A DNA stretch of 64,000 nucleotides from Streptococcus catagoni. GTDB taxonomy: Bacteria > Bacillota > Bacilli > Lactobacillales > Streptococcaceae. Under the pieces are notes generated by a model, which worked only from the letters and a program-made list of their open reading frames with translations, searched no databases and was not told where the DNA came from. Position numbers and translations under genes: made by a program. The stretch is from the NCBI RefSeq assembly GCF_011421425.1, contig NZ_WPCW01000001.1, forward strand, positions 310,001 through 374,000, written 5' to 3'. Below, in pieces: positions 25,766 to 35,208 of the stretch (the first letter of the stretch is position 1; each line of letters begins with the position of its first letter).

Positions 25766-27436
25766 TTAGAATAAGCCTATGACCGTACCATCATTTAAAA
25801 CGTCCATATTTAAAGCAGCTGGTTTTTTAGGAAGGCCAGGCATGGTCATGACGTCACCAGTTAAGGCAACAATAAATCCTGCTCCGGTTTTAGGTACAAA
25901 TTCTCTGATTGTAATATCAAAATCCGTAGGTGCACCTAGTAAAGTCTGATTATCTGAGAAGCTATACTGTGTTTTGGCCATACAAACAGGTAGACTGTCC
26001 CAACCAAATTCCTTAAATTGCTTGAGTTGTGTTTTTGCTTTTACAGAGAGCTGAACTGTCTTACCGCCGTAAATCTCTCTAACAATTTTTGTCATTTTTT
26101 CTTCTAAACTATCTTCTTTTTGGTAAATAGCTTTATAGTTTGACTGTTCCTTATCAATAACTTGAACAAGTGTTCTAGCTAAGGCAAGACCACCTTCTGC
26201 ACCATTTTCCCAGACGCTAGCTAGTTCAACAGGGACAGCTATTTCAGCACATAGATCCTTTAATACCTGAATTTCAGCTTCAGTATCAGAAGCAAACTCA
26301 TTAATAGCCACGACTACAGGTAGGCCGTATTTTCTAATATTTTCAACGTGTCTCTTAAGATTGGCAAAGCCATCAGCTACAGCCTGTAAATTTTCTTCAT
26401 TTAACTGACTCTTGTCGACCCCTCCATGCATTTTTAATGCGCGAAGTGTAGCCACGATAACAACAGCATCAGGATTAGTTGGAAGATTTGGAACCTTGAT
26501 ATCAAGAAACTTCTCAGCCCCTAAATCAGCCCCAAATCCAGCTTCTGTAACTGTATAATCTGCCAAGTGAAGAGCGGTTGTTGTAGCAAGAACAGAGTTA
26601 CAGCCATGAGCAATATTAGCAAAAGGACCGCCATGAACCAGAGCTGGTGTTCCATAAATAGTCTGAACAAGGTTTGGTTTGATGGCATCTTTTAGGATTA
26701 ATGTTAAGGCTCCTTCGACTTTTAGATCTTTAACATAAATAGGTTTGCGCTGATAATCGTAGGCCACAACGATGCTTGCAAGGCGTTTTTTTAAGTCCTC
26801 TAAACCAGTTGCCAGACAGAGAATAGCCATTATTTCAGATGCAACTGTTATATCAAAGCCATCTTCTCTAGGAACACCATTAAGTGGTCCTCCTAAGCCA
26901 ACAGTAACCTGTCTTAAAGCTCGGTCATTAAGGTCAACCACACGTTTCCAGATCACCCGACGAGGATCAATATTTAGTTCATTTCCTTGCTGAATATGAT
27001 TGTCAATCAGTGCTGCTAAGGCATTGTTAGCTGTTGTGATAGCATGCACATCCCCTGTAAAATGAAGGTTTATATCTTCCATTGGTAAAACTTGCGAATA
27101 GCCTCCGCCAGCTGCTCCGCCTTTGATCCCCATTACAGGTCCAAGCGAAGGTTCACGAAGGGCAATCATTGTCTTTTTACCAATCTTGTTTAAAGCATCA
27201 GCTAGCCCGATACTCATGGTTGATTTTCCTTCTCCAGCAGGAGTCGGATTAATGGCTGTAACCAATATGAGCTTTCCTACTGAATTTGATTTTACGGCAT
27301 TCATTTTATCAAATGACAATTTTGCCTTATATTTTCCATATAATTCAATATCATCATAAGTGATCCCAACTTTTTCAACAATTTCAGTAATAGGTTTTAA
27401 TGCAACACTTTGAGCAATTTCAATATCCGTTTTCAA
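25766..27436 (-). CDS. fhs: Formate--tetrahydrofolate ligase
   Basis: 556-residue cytoplasmic enzyme making 10-formyl-THF from formate, THF and ATP, feeding purine and fMet-tRNA synthesis. The P-loop-like ATP site [14 protein letters not shown] lies at about 65-78. [27 protein letters not shown] and the C-terminal [16 protein letters not shown] are family hallmarks, and the length is exact for Gram-positive Fhs. Translation starts at TTG (27436), 5-8 bases after GAGGTG. A near-perfect PurR box lies about 64 bp upstream of the predicted transcript start, consistent with purine control. Confidence 0.96.
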   Translation of the reverse strand: MKTDIEIAQSVALKPITEIVEKVGITYDDIELYGKYKAKLSFDKMNAVKSNSVGKLILVTAINPTPAGEGKSTMSIGLADALNKIGKKTMIALREPSLGPVMGIKGGAAGGGYSQVLPMEDINLHFTGDVHAITTANNALAALIDNHIQQGNELNIDPRRVIWKRVVDLNDRALRQVTVGLGGPLNGVPREDGFDITVASEIMAILCLATGLEDLKKRLASIVVAYDYQRKPIYVKDLKVEGALTLILKDAIKPNLVQTIYGTPALVHGGPFANIAHGCNSVLATTTALHLADYTVTEAGFGADLGAEKFLDIKVPNLPTNPDAVVIVATLRALKMHGGVDKSQLNEENLQAVADGFANLKRHVENIRKYGLPVVVAINEFASDTEAEIQVLKDLCAEIAVPVELASVWENGAEGGLALARTLVQVIDKEQSNYKAIYQKEDSLEEKMTKIVREIYGGKTVQLSVKAKTQLKQFKEFGWDSLPVCMAKTQYSFSDNQTLLGAPTDFDITIREFVPKTGAGFIVALTGDVMTMPGLPKKPAALNMDVLNDGTVIGLF

Positions 27437-27465
27437 TGTTTACACCTCATTTTCATAATAAATTT

Positions 27466-27471
27466 ATTATA
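27466..27471 (-). promoter_or_regulatory. -10 element of fhs
   Basis: Extended -10 TGATATAAT on the minus strand, 30 bp before the TTG start; weak -35, as expected for an activator-dependent PurR promoter. Confidence 0.55.
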
Positions 27472-27516
27472 TCATAGCACTCATAATTTCTTAGATAAAA
27501 TAGATTTTTTCTTTTT

Positions 27517-27529
27517 AATGTTCGATTTT
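27517..27529 (-). promoter_or_regulatory. PurR box of fhs
   Basis: Minus strand AAAATCGAACATT, twelve of thirteen matches to the lactococcal/streptococcal PurBox AWWWCCGAACWWT. It is centred about 64 bp upstream of the predicted start of transcription. Confidence 0.65.
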
Positions 27530-27580
27530 TATAAACACTAAACTTTAATTTAGTATTTATTAGACTTTTTATTCAAAAAA

Positions 27581-27588
27581 TACGAATA
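27581..27588 (+). promoter_or_regulatory. SigX (ComX) box upstream of coaB
   Basis: Exact TACGAATA on the plus strand, preceded by the T-tract CTTTTTATTC. It lies 82 bp before the coaB ATG. A housekeeping-like TAGAAT sits nearer the gene (about 27659). Confidence 0.45.
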
Positions 27589-27670
27589 ATGGCCCAAAAA
27601 GGTCACAAACTTAATATTTGTGAAAATCTTAACAGTTTAAAAACTTTGATTTTTCGTGTAGAATAGGAGT

Positions 27671-28357
27671 ATGGAAATATTAATTACATCTGGAGGCACA
27701 ACAGAAAAAATTGATGCTGTAAGAGGTATAACCAATCATTCAACAGGTCGTTTGGGTAAAAAATTATGCGACCTATTCTTAAATAATGGGCATCAAGTGA
27801 CCTTGGTGACAACAAAAACAGCTTTAAAGCCAGAGGCAAATCCTAAGCTTTCCATTATTGAAATTAGTAATGTAGCTAACCTTTTAGAAGTTTTAGAACC
27901 CTTAGTCAAAAAACATGATGTTATCATACATAGCATGGCTGTTTCTGACTATAGCCCCGTCTATATGACAGATTTCAAAGAACTTGAAAAAACCGAACGT
28001 TTGGAAGACTTTCTTGAGAAAACTAATCATGAAAGTAAAATTTCTTCCCAATCAGACTATCAGGTTCTCTTTCTCAAGAAGACACCAAAAATCATTTCTC
28101 TGATCAAAAAGTGGAATCCTTTAATAACTTTAATAGGTTTTAAATTATTAGTAGGCGTGAGCAGCGACCAACTGATAAGCGTAGCCAGAGAAAGCCTAAA
28201 TAAAAACCAGGCAGACTATATTTTAGCTAATGATTACATGCAGATCACAGATCAAAAACACCAGGCCTATCTAGTGGGTCCAGAAAACTATTATCCTGTA
28301 AAAACTAAGGATGAGATTGCACAGATTATTTATGAGAAGGTAACCAGACATGACTAA
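27671..28357 (+). CDS. coaB: Phosphopantothenate--cysteine ligase
   Basis: 228-residue stand-alone CoaB: joins cysteine to 4'-phosphopantothenate in CoA synthesis. The N-terminal LITSGGTTEKIDAVRGITNH and STGRLGKKL match the CoaB half of Dfp, followed by HSMAVSDY, IGFKLL and ILANDY. Streptococci encode CoaB and CoaC separately, as here, instead of the bifunctional Dfp. ATG at 27671 after AGGAG. It overlaps coaC by 8 bp. The SigX box 82 bp upstream suggests an unusual link to competence. Confidence 0.93.
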   Translation: MEILITSGGTTEKIDAVRGITNHSTGRLGKKLCDLFLNNGHQVTLVTTKTALKPEANPKLSIIEISNVANLLEVLEPLVKKHDVIIHSMAVSDYSPVYMTDFKELEKTERLEDFLEKTNHESKISSQSDYQVLFLKKTPKIISLIKKWNPLITLIGFKLLVGVSSDQLISVARESLNKNQADYILANDYMQITDQKHQAYLVGPENYYPVKTKDEIAQIIYEKVTRHD

Positions 28358-28910
28358 AAACATCACATTAGCTATTAGCGGTAGCATTTCTGCCTATAAA
28401 GCGGCAGACTTGACAAGCCAATTAACAAAACTAGGTTATTCTGTCACTGTTTTAATGACAAAGGCTGCACAAGACTTTATTACACCTCTTACCCTACAAG
28501 TTCTTTCTAAAAACGATGTTCACGTTGACCTCATGCGCGAAGATGATGTTAGTAAAGTTAATCATATTGACTTAGCCAAAAATACTGATTTATTCATCGT
28601 CGCTCCTGCCTCAGCTAACACTATTGCACACCTTTCTTATGGTTTAGCTGATAATATTATAACTGGTGTAGCACTAGCCCTTCCTACATCAATACCCAAA
28701 TTTTTTGCTTCTGCCATGAACACTAAGATGTATGAAAATCCAATTACTCAAGAAAATATCAAACGTCTAAAATCCTTTGGTTACCAAGAAATCGAACCTA
28801 AGTCTAGCCTTCTAGCCTGTGGAGATTTTGGCAAAGGAGCTTTAGCTGATACCTCAACTATAATAGATAAAATCACTGCTGTATTTAACGAGCAAAATAT
28901 TTTTTCATAG
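28350..28910 (+). CDS. coaC: Phosphopantothenoylcysteine decarboxylase
   Basis: 186-residue flavoprotein producing 4'-phosphopantetheine. The N-terminal ISGSISAYKAADL binds FMN. The active-site His is in KVNHIDLAK. APASANTIAHLSYGLADN and the substrate clamp AMNTKMYENP follow, and the catalytic Cys is in LLACGDFGKGAL. All key residues are intact and length is normal for the stand-alone streptococcal enzyme. It is the second gene of a CoA-precursor operon. Confidence 0.94.
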   Translation: MTKNITLAISGSISAYKAADLTSQLTKLGYSVTVLMTKAAQDFITPLTLQVLSKNDVHVDLMREDDVSKVNHIDLAKNTDLFIVAPASANTIAHLSYGLADNIITGVALALPTSIPKFFASAMNTKMYENPITQENIKRLKSFGYQEIEPKSSLLACGDFGKGALADTSTIIDKITAVFNEQNIFS

Positions 28911-28961
28911 GTCACAGATTCTTGTATAATAAGTAAAAACTATCAATGGAGAGATAATCAA

Positions 28962-29531
28962 ATGAATCGTCATAAGTCGTCAGATATTCCAAAAATATCT
29001 ATTTTCTTCGCTATTATGCTATTAATACACTTTATTAGCTCCTTGGTCTTTAACCTATGGCCCATACCAATAAAACCTACTCTGGTTCACATACCGGTTA
29101 TTATTGCTTCTATTATCTACGGTCCAAAGATTGGTTCTACTCTTGGTGCTCTCATGGGAATAATAAGTGTTTTTAATAGTACCATCATTTTACTACCAAC
29201 CAGCTACTTATTCTCACCCTTCGTTGATAATGGTAATTTCTACTCACTCATTATTGCAATGGTTCCCCGTATCTTGATAGGTATCGTTCCTTACTATTGT
29301 TATAAAGCAAATACTAATAAATTCGGTCTACTTTTATCTGGGATCATTGGCTCAATGACAAATACGATCTTTGTATTAGGGGGCATCTACATCTTCTTCT
29401 CATCAGTCTTTGGAGGAGATATTCAAGCCCTTTTAGTTAGTATCATCTCTACAAATGCTATAGCTGAAATGATCATCTCTGCTATCATCGTTCTTGCCGT
29501 AGTGCCAACCCTTAGTAAGCTTAAAAAATAA
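28962..29531 (+). CDS. ECF transporter S component for pantothenate (PanT-like)
   Basis: 189 residues, about six membrane helices. It has the S-component pattern NLWPIPIKPTLVHIPVIIASIIYGPKIG... with small residues for EcfT docking in the first helix. Placement directly after coaB and coaC, with a 51-bp gap and an AGAGATAA ribosome site, supports pantothenate as substrate: uptake followed by two CoA steps. The kinase coaA lies separately at 39519. Substrate is an inference; the ECF S family itself is clear. Confidence 0.85.
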   Translation: MNRHKSSDIPKISIFFAIMLLIHFISSLVFNLWPIPIKPTLVHIPVIIASIIYGPKIGSTLGALMGIISVFNSTIILLPTSYLFSPFVDNGNFYSLIIAMVPRILIGIVPYYCYKANTNKFGLLLSGIIGSMTNTIFVLGGIYIFFSSVFGGDIQALLVSIISTNAIAEMIISAIIVLAVVPTLSKLKK

Positions 29532-29539
29532 AATCATTG

Positions 29540-29569
29540 AAACTTGTACTTGTTTTTGCAAGTTTTTTT
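29540..29569 (+). terminator. Terminator of the coaBC-panT operon
   Basis: Stem AAACTTG/CAAGTTT with a 12-base loop and T7 tail, 9 bp after the stop codon. Confidence 0.85.
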
Positions 29570-29636
29570 CTTACCTTTCTATTGAAAATGATGAAAAGCA
29601 AGTTAAAAAACTAGTGATTTTCTGTTTTCAAAATGG

Positions 29637-29642
29637 TATAAT
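29637..29642 (+). promoter_or_regulatory. Extended -10 promoter of pgm
   Basis: TGGTATAAT, 39 bp before the ATG at 29681. Confidence 0.6.
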
Positions 29643-29680
29643 GAAAAATGAAAGCGGTTATAAATATAAAGGAGAAATTG

Positions 29681-31396
29681 ATGACATATACAGAAAATTA
29701 TAAAAAATGGCTTGATGCCCCAAATTTACCTACTTATTTACATGATGAATTATTAGCAATGGATGAAAAAGTCAAAGAAGACGCCTTTTACGCTAACTTA
29801 GAATTTGGTACTGCCGGCATGCGAGCATATACCGGCGCTGGTACTAATCGTATTAATATTTACGTTGTAAGACAAGCAACAGAAGGCTTGGCTCAATTAG
29901 TAGCATCCAAGGGTGAAGAAGCTAAAAAACAAGGTGTGGCTATTGCCTATGATTCACGTCATTTTTCACCAGAATTTGCCTTTGAATCAGCCCAAGTTCT
30001 TGCTGCTCACGGCATCAAAGCATATGTCTTCGAAAGTTTAAGACCAACTCCAGAACTATCTTTTGCAGTACGTCACCTAAAGGCCACAGCTGGAATTATG
30101 ATTACAGCTAGTCACAACCCTGCTCCATTTAATGGTTACAAGGTTTATGGATCAGATGGCGGTCAGATGCCACCAGCTGATGCTGATGCTCTAACTAAGT
30201 ACATTAGAGCTATTGATGATCTGTTTTCAATTGAACTAGCCGACCTTGAAGAAGCTAAAAAATCAGGCCTCATTGAAGTTATTGGTGAATCAGTGGATGT
30301 TGAGTACTTAAAAGAAGTTAAGGATGTTAATATTAATCATGACTTAATTGCCCAATATGGACGAGACATGAAGATTGTCTATACTCCTCTTCACGGGACA
30401 GGAGAAATGCTCACTAGACGAGCACTTGCCCAAGCTGGCTTTGAATCAGTTGAAATTGTAGAATCACAAGCAAAAGCAGATCCTGATTTTTCAACTGTTA
30501 AGTCTCCTAATCCAGAAAGCCAAGAAGCATTTGCCCTTGCTGAAGAGCTGGGACGTCAAGTTAATGCAGACGTTTTAGTTGCAACAGATCCTGATGCTGA
30601 TCGTCTGGGTGTTGAAATTAGACAGGCTGATGGCTCTTACTGGAACCTTTCTGGTAATCAAATCGGTGCTTTGATTGCTAAGTATATCCTGCAGGCCCAT
30701 AAAGATGCTGGAACCCTTCCAAAAAATGCTGCCCTAGCAAAATCTATCGTTTCAACTGAATTGGTTACAAAAATAGCTGAAAGCTATGGCGCAACCATGT
30801 TCAACGTCCTTACAGGATTCAAATTTATTGCTGAAAAAATTCAAGAGTTTGAAGAAAAACATAACCATACTTATCTCTTTGGTTTTGAAGAAAGCTTTGG
30901 TTACCTCATTAAGCCTTTTGTTCGTGATAAAGATGCTATCCAAGCCGTATTGATAGTGGCTGAAATTGCTGCCTACTACCGCTCACGTGGCTTAACCTTG
31001 GCTGACGGAATTGAAGAAATCTTTAAAGAATATGGTTATTTTGCAGAGAAAACAATTTCCCTAACTCTTTCAGGTATTGATGGAGCTGCTGAAATTAAAA
31101 AAATTATGGATCAATTCCGTAACAATGCTCCAAGTCAATTCAATAAGACAGACATTATTCTTACTGAAGACTTCTTAAAACAGACAGCTAAGAGTAAGGA
31201 TGGCCTTAGCCAGTTAACAACACCGCCTAGCGATGTCCTAAAATACACTTTAGAAGATGATTCCTGGTTCGCTGTTCGTCCATCAGGAACTGAACCTAAA
31301 ATTAAATTCTACATTGCTACAGTTGGTGAATCTCTAAAAGAAGCACAAGAAAAAATTGATGCTATTGAAGCTGAAATTAATGCCTTTGTAGCTTAA
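29681..31396 (+). CDS. pgm: Phosphoglucomutase
   Basis: 571-residue alpha-D-phosphohexomutase interconverting glucose 6-phosphate and glucose 1-phosphate, the entry to UDP-glucose, capsule and lipoteichoic acid glycolipid. Phosphoserine Ser144 lies in TASHNPAPFNGYK. The metal loop is DPDADRLGV, the sugar-specificity loop GFEESFGYL, and the phosphate-binding loop RPSGTEPKIKFY. The ATG at 29681 follows AAAGGAG; an in-frame ATG at 29648 is too close to the promoter. Monocistronic with its own terminator. Confidence 0.95.
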   Translation: MTYTENYKKWLDAPNLPTYLHDELLAMDEKVKEDAFYANLEFGTAGMRAYTGAGTNRINIYVVRQATEGLAQLVASKGEEAKKQGVAIAYDSRHFSPEFAFESAQVLAAHGIKAYVFESLRPTPELSFAVRHLKATAGIMITASHNPAPFNGYKVYGSDGGQMPPADADALTKYIRAIDDLFSIELADLEEAKKSGLIEVIGESVDVEYLKEVKDVNINHDLIAQYGRDMKIVYTPLHGTGEMLTRRALAQAGFESVEIVESQAKADPDFSTVKSPNPESQEAFALAEELGRQVNADVLVATDPDADRLGVEIRQADGSYWNLSGNQIGALIAKYILQAHKDAGTLPKNAALAKSIVSTELVTKIAESYGATMFNVLTGFKFIAEKIQEFEEKHNHTYLFGFEESFGYLIKPFVRDKDAIQAVLIVAEIAAYYRSRGLTLADGIEEIFKEYGYFAEKTISLTLSGIDGAAEIKKIMDQFRNNAPSQFNKTDIILTEDFLKQTAKSKDGLSQLTTPPSDVLKYTLEDDSWFAVRPSGTEPKIKFYIATVGESLKEAQEKIDAIEAEINAFVA

Positions 31397-31420
31397 AGAA
31401 AAGGGATAAAAATAGTAAGT

Positions 31421-31458
31421 AAAGGACTTAGTTCTCCATGAAGACTAAGTCCTTTTTT
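31421..31458 (+). terminator. Terminator of pgm
   Basis: Stem AAGGACTTAGT/ACTAAGTCCTT with T6 tail. Confidence 0.9.
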
Positions 31459-31465
31459 GCTAAAG

Positions 31466-31496
31466 AAAAAGACCCCAAAATCTAAGCTTTGGGATC
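31466..31496 (-). terminator. Terminator of the nucleoside operon
   Basis: Minus-strand stem ATCCCAAA/TTTTGGGGT followed by TCTTTTTCTTT, at the end of the last ABC permease gene. Confidence 0.8.
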
Positions 31497-31534
31497 CAAT
31501 TCTATATATACATATAATATAGGTTTCTGTTTTT

Positions 31535-32491
31535 TTATTTTGTCTTGATATAATTGACACCATCAGCCTTTGGAGCTACTGCTTGTCCAAAGAAGGCTGC
31601 CAGTATAATGATTGTTAAAACATAAGGAGCTATTTCTAGGTAAACAGAAGGGATATTCTCTAGTAGAGGCAACTGACCACCAATAACTGCTAAACTTTGT
31701 GACAAGCCAAAGAATAAGCTTGAAAGCATGGCTCCAATAGGATTCCATTTACCAAAAATCATAGCTGCTAAGGAGATAAAACCAGGTCCTAGGATGGTAG
31801 TGATGGCAAAGTTTACGGAAATAGATTGCGCATAAACAGCCCCACCTATACCGCCAAGAAAACCTGAAATAATAACACCATAGTACTTCATTAAATAAAC
31901 ATTAATTCCTAAAGTGTCTGCAGCTTGAGGATGTTCCCCGACAGATCTCAATCTCAAACCAAAGCGTGTTTTATAGAGAATATACCAGGCTAAGAATGAG
32001 AAGGCAACTGCGATATATCCTATCAAAGTTGTATTTTTAAAGAAAATATCTCCTAAGATGGGAATTTGTGATAAAAGTGGAAAATCAAATTTACCAAAGG
32101 ATATCTGAATGTTATCAGTTTGCCCTTTGCCGTAGAAAGCTTTAACTAGGAAAACAGCCAAAGAAGGTGCCAACAAGTTCAGAACAGTACCAGATACAAT
32201 ATGATCTGCACGGAAATTAATGGTAGCTAGGGCATGAATCAATGAAAAGATTAAGCCAACAAAGCCAGCAACTAGGGTTGCTATCCAAGGAGTTAGGCGC
32301 CCAAAGGTATCATAAAACTCTAAATTGAAAATAATTCCCGTTAAAGCTCCGATAACCATGATCCCTTCAAGCCCAACGTTAACGACTCCAGCTCGCTCTG
32401 AGAAGGTTCCTCCAATACTGGTAAAAATTAGAGGTGTCGCATAGATAAGCATTGAAGACATTAACAATGAAAGAATTGTAACGATATTCAT
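31535..32491 (-). CDS. Nucleoside ABC transporter permease, NupQ/BmpD-like
   Basis: 318-residue BPD_transp_2 family permease with 8-10 membrane helices. SERAGVVNVGLEGIMVIGAL and GFLGGIGGAVYAQS are conserved in nucleoside (BmpA-linked) transporters. The ATG at 32491 is preferred over a GTG four codons earlier because AAAGGTGG precedes it by 8 bases. It pairs with the permease upstream and the double ATPase to form the membrane channel for BmpA-bound nucleosides. Last gene of the operon. Confidence 0.9.
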   Translation of the reverse strand: MNIVTILSLLMSSMLIYATPLIFTSIGGTFSERAGVVNVGLEGIMVIGALTGIIFNLEFYDTFGRLTPWIATLVAGFVGLIFSLIHALATINFRADHIVSGTVLNLLAPSLAVFLVKAFYGKGQTDNIQISFGKFDFPLLSQIPILGDIFFKNTTLIGYIAVAFSFLAWYILYKTRFGLRLRSVGEHPQAADTLGINVYLMKYYGVIISGFLGGIGGAVYAQSISVNFAITTILGPGFISLAAMIFGKWNPIGAMLSSLFFGLSQSLAVIGGQLPLLENIPSVYLEIAPYVLTIIILAAFFGQAVAPKADGVNYIKTK

Positions 32492-32492
32492 C

Positions 32493-33557
32493 TTATTTAC
32501 CACCTTTCACTGTTTTTTTGCTTCTAATCATATAACGCTCAATGAGATAATGTGCACCAACAAAGAAAATAATAGATGCTGTAACAACCTTGACAAGTTC
32601 AGGAGGAATACCTGCAATATTCATACCTGGTGATCCAATATTTAAGACACCAAACAAGAAGGCTGAGAAGAAGATACCAATTGGATTATTAGCTGCTAAC
32701 AAGCTAACAGCCATACCATCAAAACCGATAGCTAGAGAACTTGATTGAACAAAGACATTCTCAAAGGTTCCAAGTCCTTCTACTACTCCACCAAGCCCTG
32801 CAAGAGCTCCTGAAATTACCATTGATAAAATAATGGTTCTCTTAGCAGACATTCCCGCATATTCACTAGCATTTGGATTCAAACCTACTGAACGAATCTC
32901 AAAACCAAGTGTTGTTTTGTTTAGCAAGAACCATATTAAAAAGATTCCTACAATGGCAAAAAAGATACCGATATTAAGTCGTGAATTATTTGTCAGCTGT
33001 GACAGCCATTCTGTTCGAAAAGAGGCATTCTGACTAACTTGGATAGAAGAGTCAATACTTTGCTTTAGATTTTTTGCAAAGGCATTTTGGATGACAGCAT
33101 TACCAATATAAAGGATGATATAGTTCATCATAATGGTAACAATAACTTCACTGGTTCCCAGATAAGCACGAAGCACCCCAGGAATAGCTCCTGCAATTCC
33201 CCCTGCTAACATACCAATCAGGATGGTTAATATAATTAATAAAGGACGAGACATATTTGGATGAGATAAAGCAAACCAGGTAGAAGAAATCCAACCAGCC
33301 AATGCTTGACCTGACAAACCAATATTAAAGAAACCTGCTCTACTAGCAACTGTAAATCCTAGGGCAATCAAAATCAGCGGCCCCATGGATCTCAAAATTT
33401 CTCCCCAATTCTTAAGACTACCAAAAGCTACTTGAAAGAGACCTTCGTAACCCCAAATTGGATCATATCCAAAGATAAACATAATAATTGCACCCAGTAA
33501 AAACCCTAGTAGAACGGAAATAACTGGTACAGCAATCTTTTGTGCCTTTTTAGACAT
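32493..33557 (-). CDS. Nucleoside ABC transporter permease, NupP/BmpC-like
   Basis: 354 residues, BPD_transp_2 family, about ten hydrophobic segments. RAGFFNIGLSGQALAGWISS and SGALAGLGGVVEGLG are typical. The ATG at 33557 (MSKKAQKIAVP) follows GGAGG by 6 bases; earlier in-frame starts would lie inside the ATPase gene's end. It overlaps the ATPase by 8 bp, so subunit production is coupled. The two permeases have different sequences, so the channel is a heterodimer. Confidence 0.9.
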   Translation of the reverse strand: MSKKAQKIAVPVISVLLGFLLGAIIMFIFGYDPIWGYEGLFQVAFGSLKNWGEILRSMGPLILIALGFTVASRAGFFNIGLSGQALAGWISSTWFALSHPNMSRPLLIILTILIGMLAGGIAGAIPGVLRAYLGTSEVIVTIMMNYIILYIGNAVIQNAFAKNLKQSIDSSIQVSQNASFRTEWLSQLTNNSRLNIGIFFAIVGIFLIWFLLNKTTLGFEIRSVGLNPNASEYAGMSAKRTIILSMVISGALAGLGGVVEGLGTFENVFVQSSSLAIGFDGMAVSLLAANNPIGIFFSAFLFGVLNIGSPGMNIAGIPPELVKVVTASIIFFVGAHYLIERYMIRSKKTVKGGK

Positions 33558-35082
33558 CTTTTTCCTCCTCATCAATTGATCCACCTGCCATCAAAATACC
33601 TAATTCTTGTTTGTTAGTATTTTCAGGTTTAACGATTCCTTGAATTTTTCCATCATGAATAACAGCGATTCTATCTGATAAATTTAAAATTTCATCTAGT
33701 TCAAAGCTGACAACAAGGACTGCCTTACCTTTATCACGCTCTTCAATAAGTCTTCTATGAATATATTCAATGGCTCCAACGTCCAAACCACGTGTTGGTT
33801 GGCTAACAATCAACAAGTCAGGGTTACGATCGATTTCACGAGCAATAATGGCTTTTTGCTGGTTACCTCCTGAAAAACCACGAGCTGGTACCAGTTCATT
33901 TGCCCCTCGAACGTCAAATTCTTGCATCAATTTGCGAGAATACTCGTTAATCTTGTTGTAGTTTAAGATACCATTTTTACTTAATGGTTCCTTATAGTAG
34001 GTTTGAAGTGCTGTATTTTCAGCCAAGGATAGATCCAAGATTAATCCATCACGATGTCTATCTTCTGGAACGTGTCCTACAGATAATTCAGTTATCTTAC
34101 GTGAAGAATAATGTGTGACATCTTGTCCCTTAATGGTGATTGTTCCTGAGCTGGCTTTTCTTAGGCCTGTTATAGCCTGAACAAGCTCACTTTGACCATT
34201 ACCATCAATACCAGCAATCCCAACAATTTCACCAGAATGTATGTCTAAGGAGAGATTTTTCACTGCAGGTACACCGCGATTTTCAGTAACAAGTAAATCT
34301 TTAATGGATAAAACAACTTCCTTAGGTTCAGCAGGCTTCTTATTGGTTGTGAAGGAAACTGAACGTCCTACCATCATTTCGGCTAATTCTTTTGAACTAA
34401 CCCCTGCTACATTTACAGTTTCAATACTCTGTCCACGTCTGATAACAGTAACACGGTCTGCTACTGCTCGAATCTCATCCAATTTATGTGTGATGAGAAC
34501 AATAGATTTTCCTTCTTTGACAAGATTTTTCATAATGACCATTAATTCTTGAATTTCGGAAGGTGTTAAGACAGCAGTCGGTTCATCAAAAATCAAAATA
34601 TCTGCACCACGATACAGGGTTTTCAAGATTTCAACACGTTGTTGAGCTCCAACTGATATATCAGCAACTTTTGCATCTGGGTCAACAGAGAGTCCATATT
34701 TTGTAGATAGTTCTCTGATCTCATGACTGGCCTTTTTCAGGTCTAAGCGACCATTTTTAGTTGTTTCATTTCCTAGTATAATATTCTCGGCCACAGTAAA
34801 GGCTTCAACTAACATAAAGTGCTGATGCACCATACCAATTCCTAGTTGAGACGATTTAGAAGGAGAATCTATTAAAACTGGTTTCCCATTTACAATAATG
34901 TCACCTTCAGTTGGTTCCAAAAGACCTGCAAGCATGTTCATCAAGGTTGATTTACCCGCACCATTTTCACCTAATAGTGCATGGATTTCACCTTTTCTAA
35001 CAGTTAAGTTGATGTGGTCATTTGCAACAAAATCGCCAAACTTCTTTGTAATACCTTTCATTTCAATGACATGTTCAGTCAT
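33550..35082 (-). CDS. Nucleoside ABC transporter ATP-binding protein, NupO/BmpB-like
   Basis: 510 residues with two ABC domains, as in sugar/nucleoside importers of the RbsA type. First domain: GENGAGKST (about 37-45), ISVGAQQRVEI, LIFDEPTAVL. Second domain: a variant Walker A GIDGNGQSELV lacking the usual GKS, FSGGNQQK and a degenerate Walker B LIVSQPTRGLD. So only the N-terminal site is clearly hydrolytic, a known feature of this subfamily. ATG at 35082 after AGGAAG. It is separated from bmpA by tandem hairpins that probably lower expression relative to the binding protein. Confidence 0.92.
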   Translation of the reverse strand: MTEHVIEMKGITKKFGDFVANDHINLTVRKGEIHALLGENGAGKSTLMNMLAGLLEPTEGDIIVNGKPVLIDSPSKSSQLGIGMVHQHFMLVEAFTVAENIILGNETTKNGRLDLKKASHEIRELSTKYGLSVDPDAKVADISVGAQQRVEILKTLYRGADILIFDEPTAVLTPSEIQELMVIMKNLVKEGKSIVLITHKLDEIRAVADRVTVIRRGQSIETVNVAGVSSKELAEMMVGRSVSFTTNKKPAEPKEVVLSIKDLLVTENRGVPAVKNLSLDIHSGEIVGIAGIDGNGQSELVQAITGLRKASSGTITIKGQDVTHYSSRKITELSVGHVPEDRHRDGLILDLSLAENTALQTYYKEPLSKNGILNYNKINEYSRKLMQEFDVRGANELVPARGFSGGNQQKAIIAREIDRNPDLLIVSQPTRGLDVGAIEYIHRRLIEERDKGKAVLVVSFELDEILNLSDRIAVIHDGKIQGIVKPENTNKQELGILMAGGSIDEEEKDV

Positions 35083-35117
35083 AAGATGCTCTTCCTTTCA
35101 CTTCTCGCTTTTATTTC

Positions 35118-35196
35118 AGTAAAGCTTGTCATCTTTCACAAGCTTTACTGAGATAAAAGTTATCTCAGTCTAAAAAAGGCGACCGACTAAGGTCGC
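35118..35196 (-). terminator. Tandem hairpins between bmpA and the ABC ATPase gene
   Basis: Reading the minus strand: first GCGACC-N6-GGTCGC plus T6 (35196-35172), a classical terminator. Then CTGAGATAA/TTATCTCAG (35168-35148). Then a perfect 12-bp stem AGTAAAGCTTGT (35149-35118). They can attenuate read-through and stabilise the 3' end of the bmpA message. The second and third stems share bases, so they may exclude each other. Confidence 0.75.
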
Positions 35197-35208
35197 TCTC
35201 TCTTAGTT

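Noticed and set aside
34400..34800. Loss of function of the nucleoside ABC ATPase because of the degenerate second ATPase site
   Set aside because: A second site with altered Walker motifs is normal in the RbsA/NupO-type double ATPases, so it is not evidence of decay.
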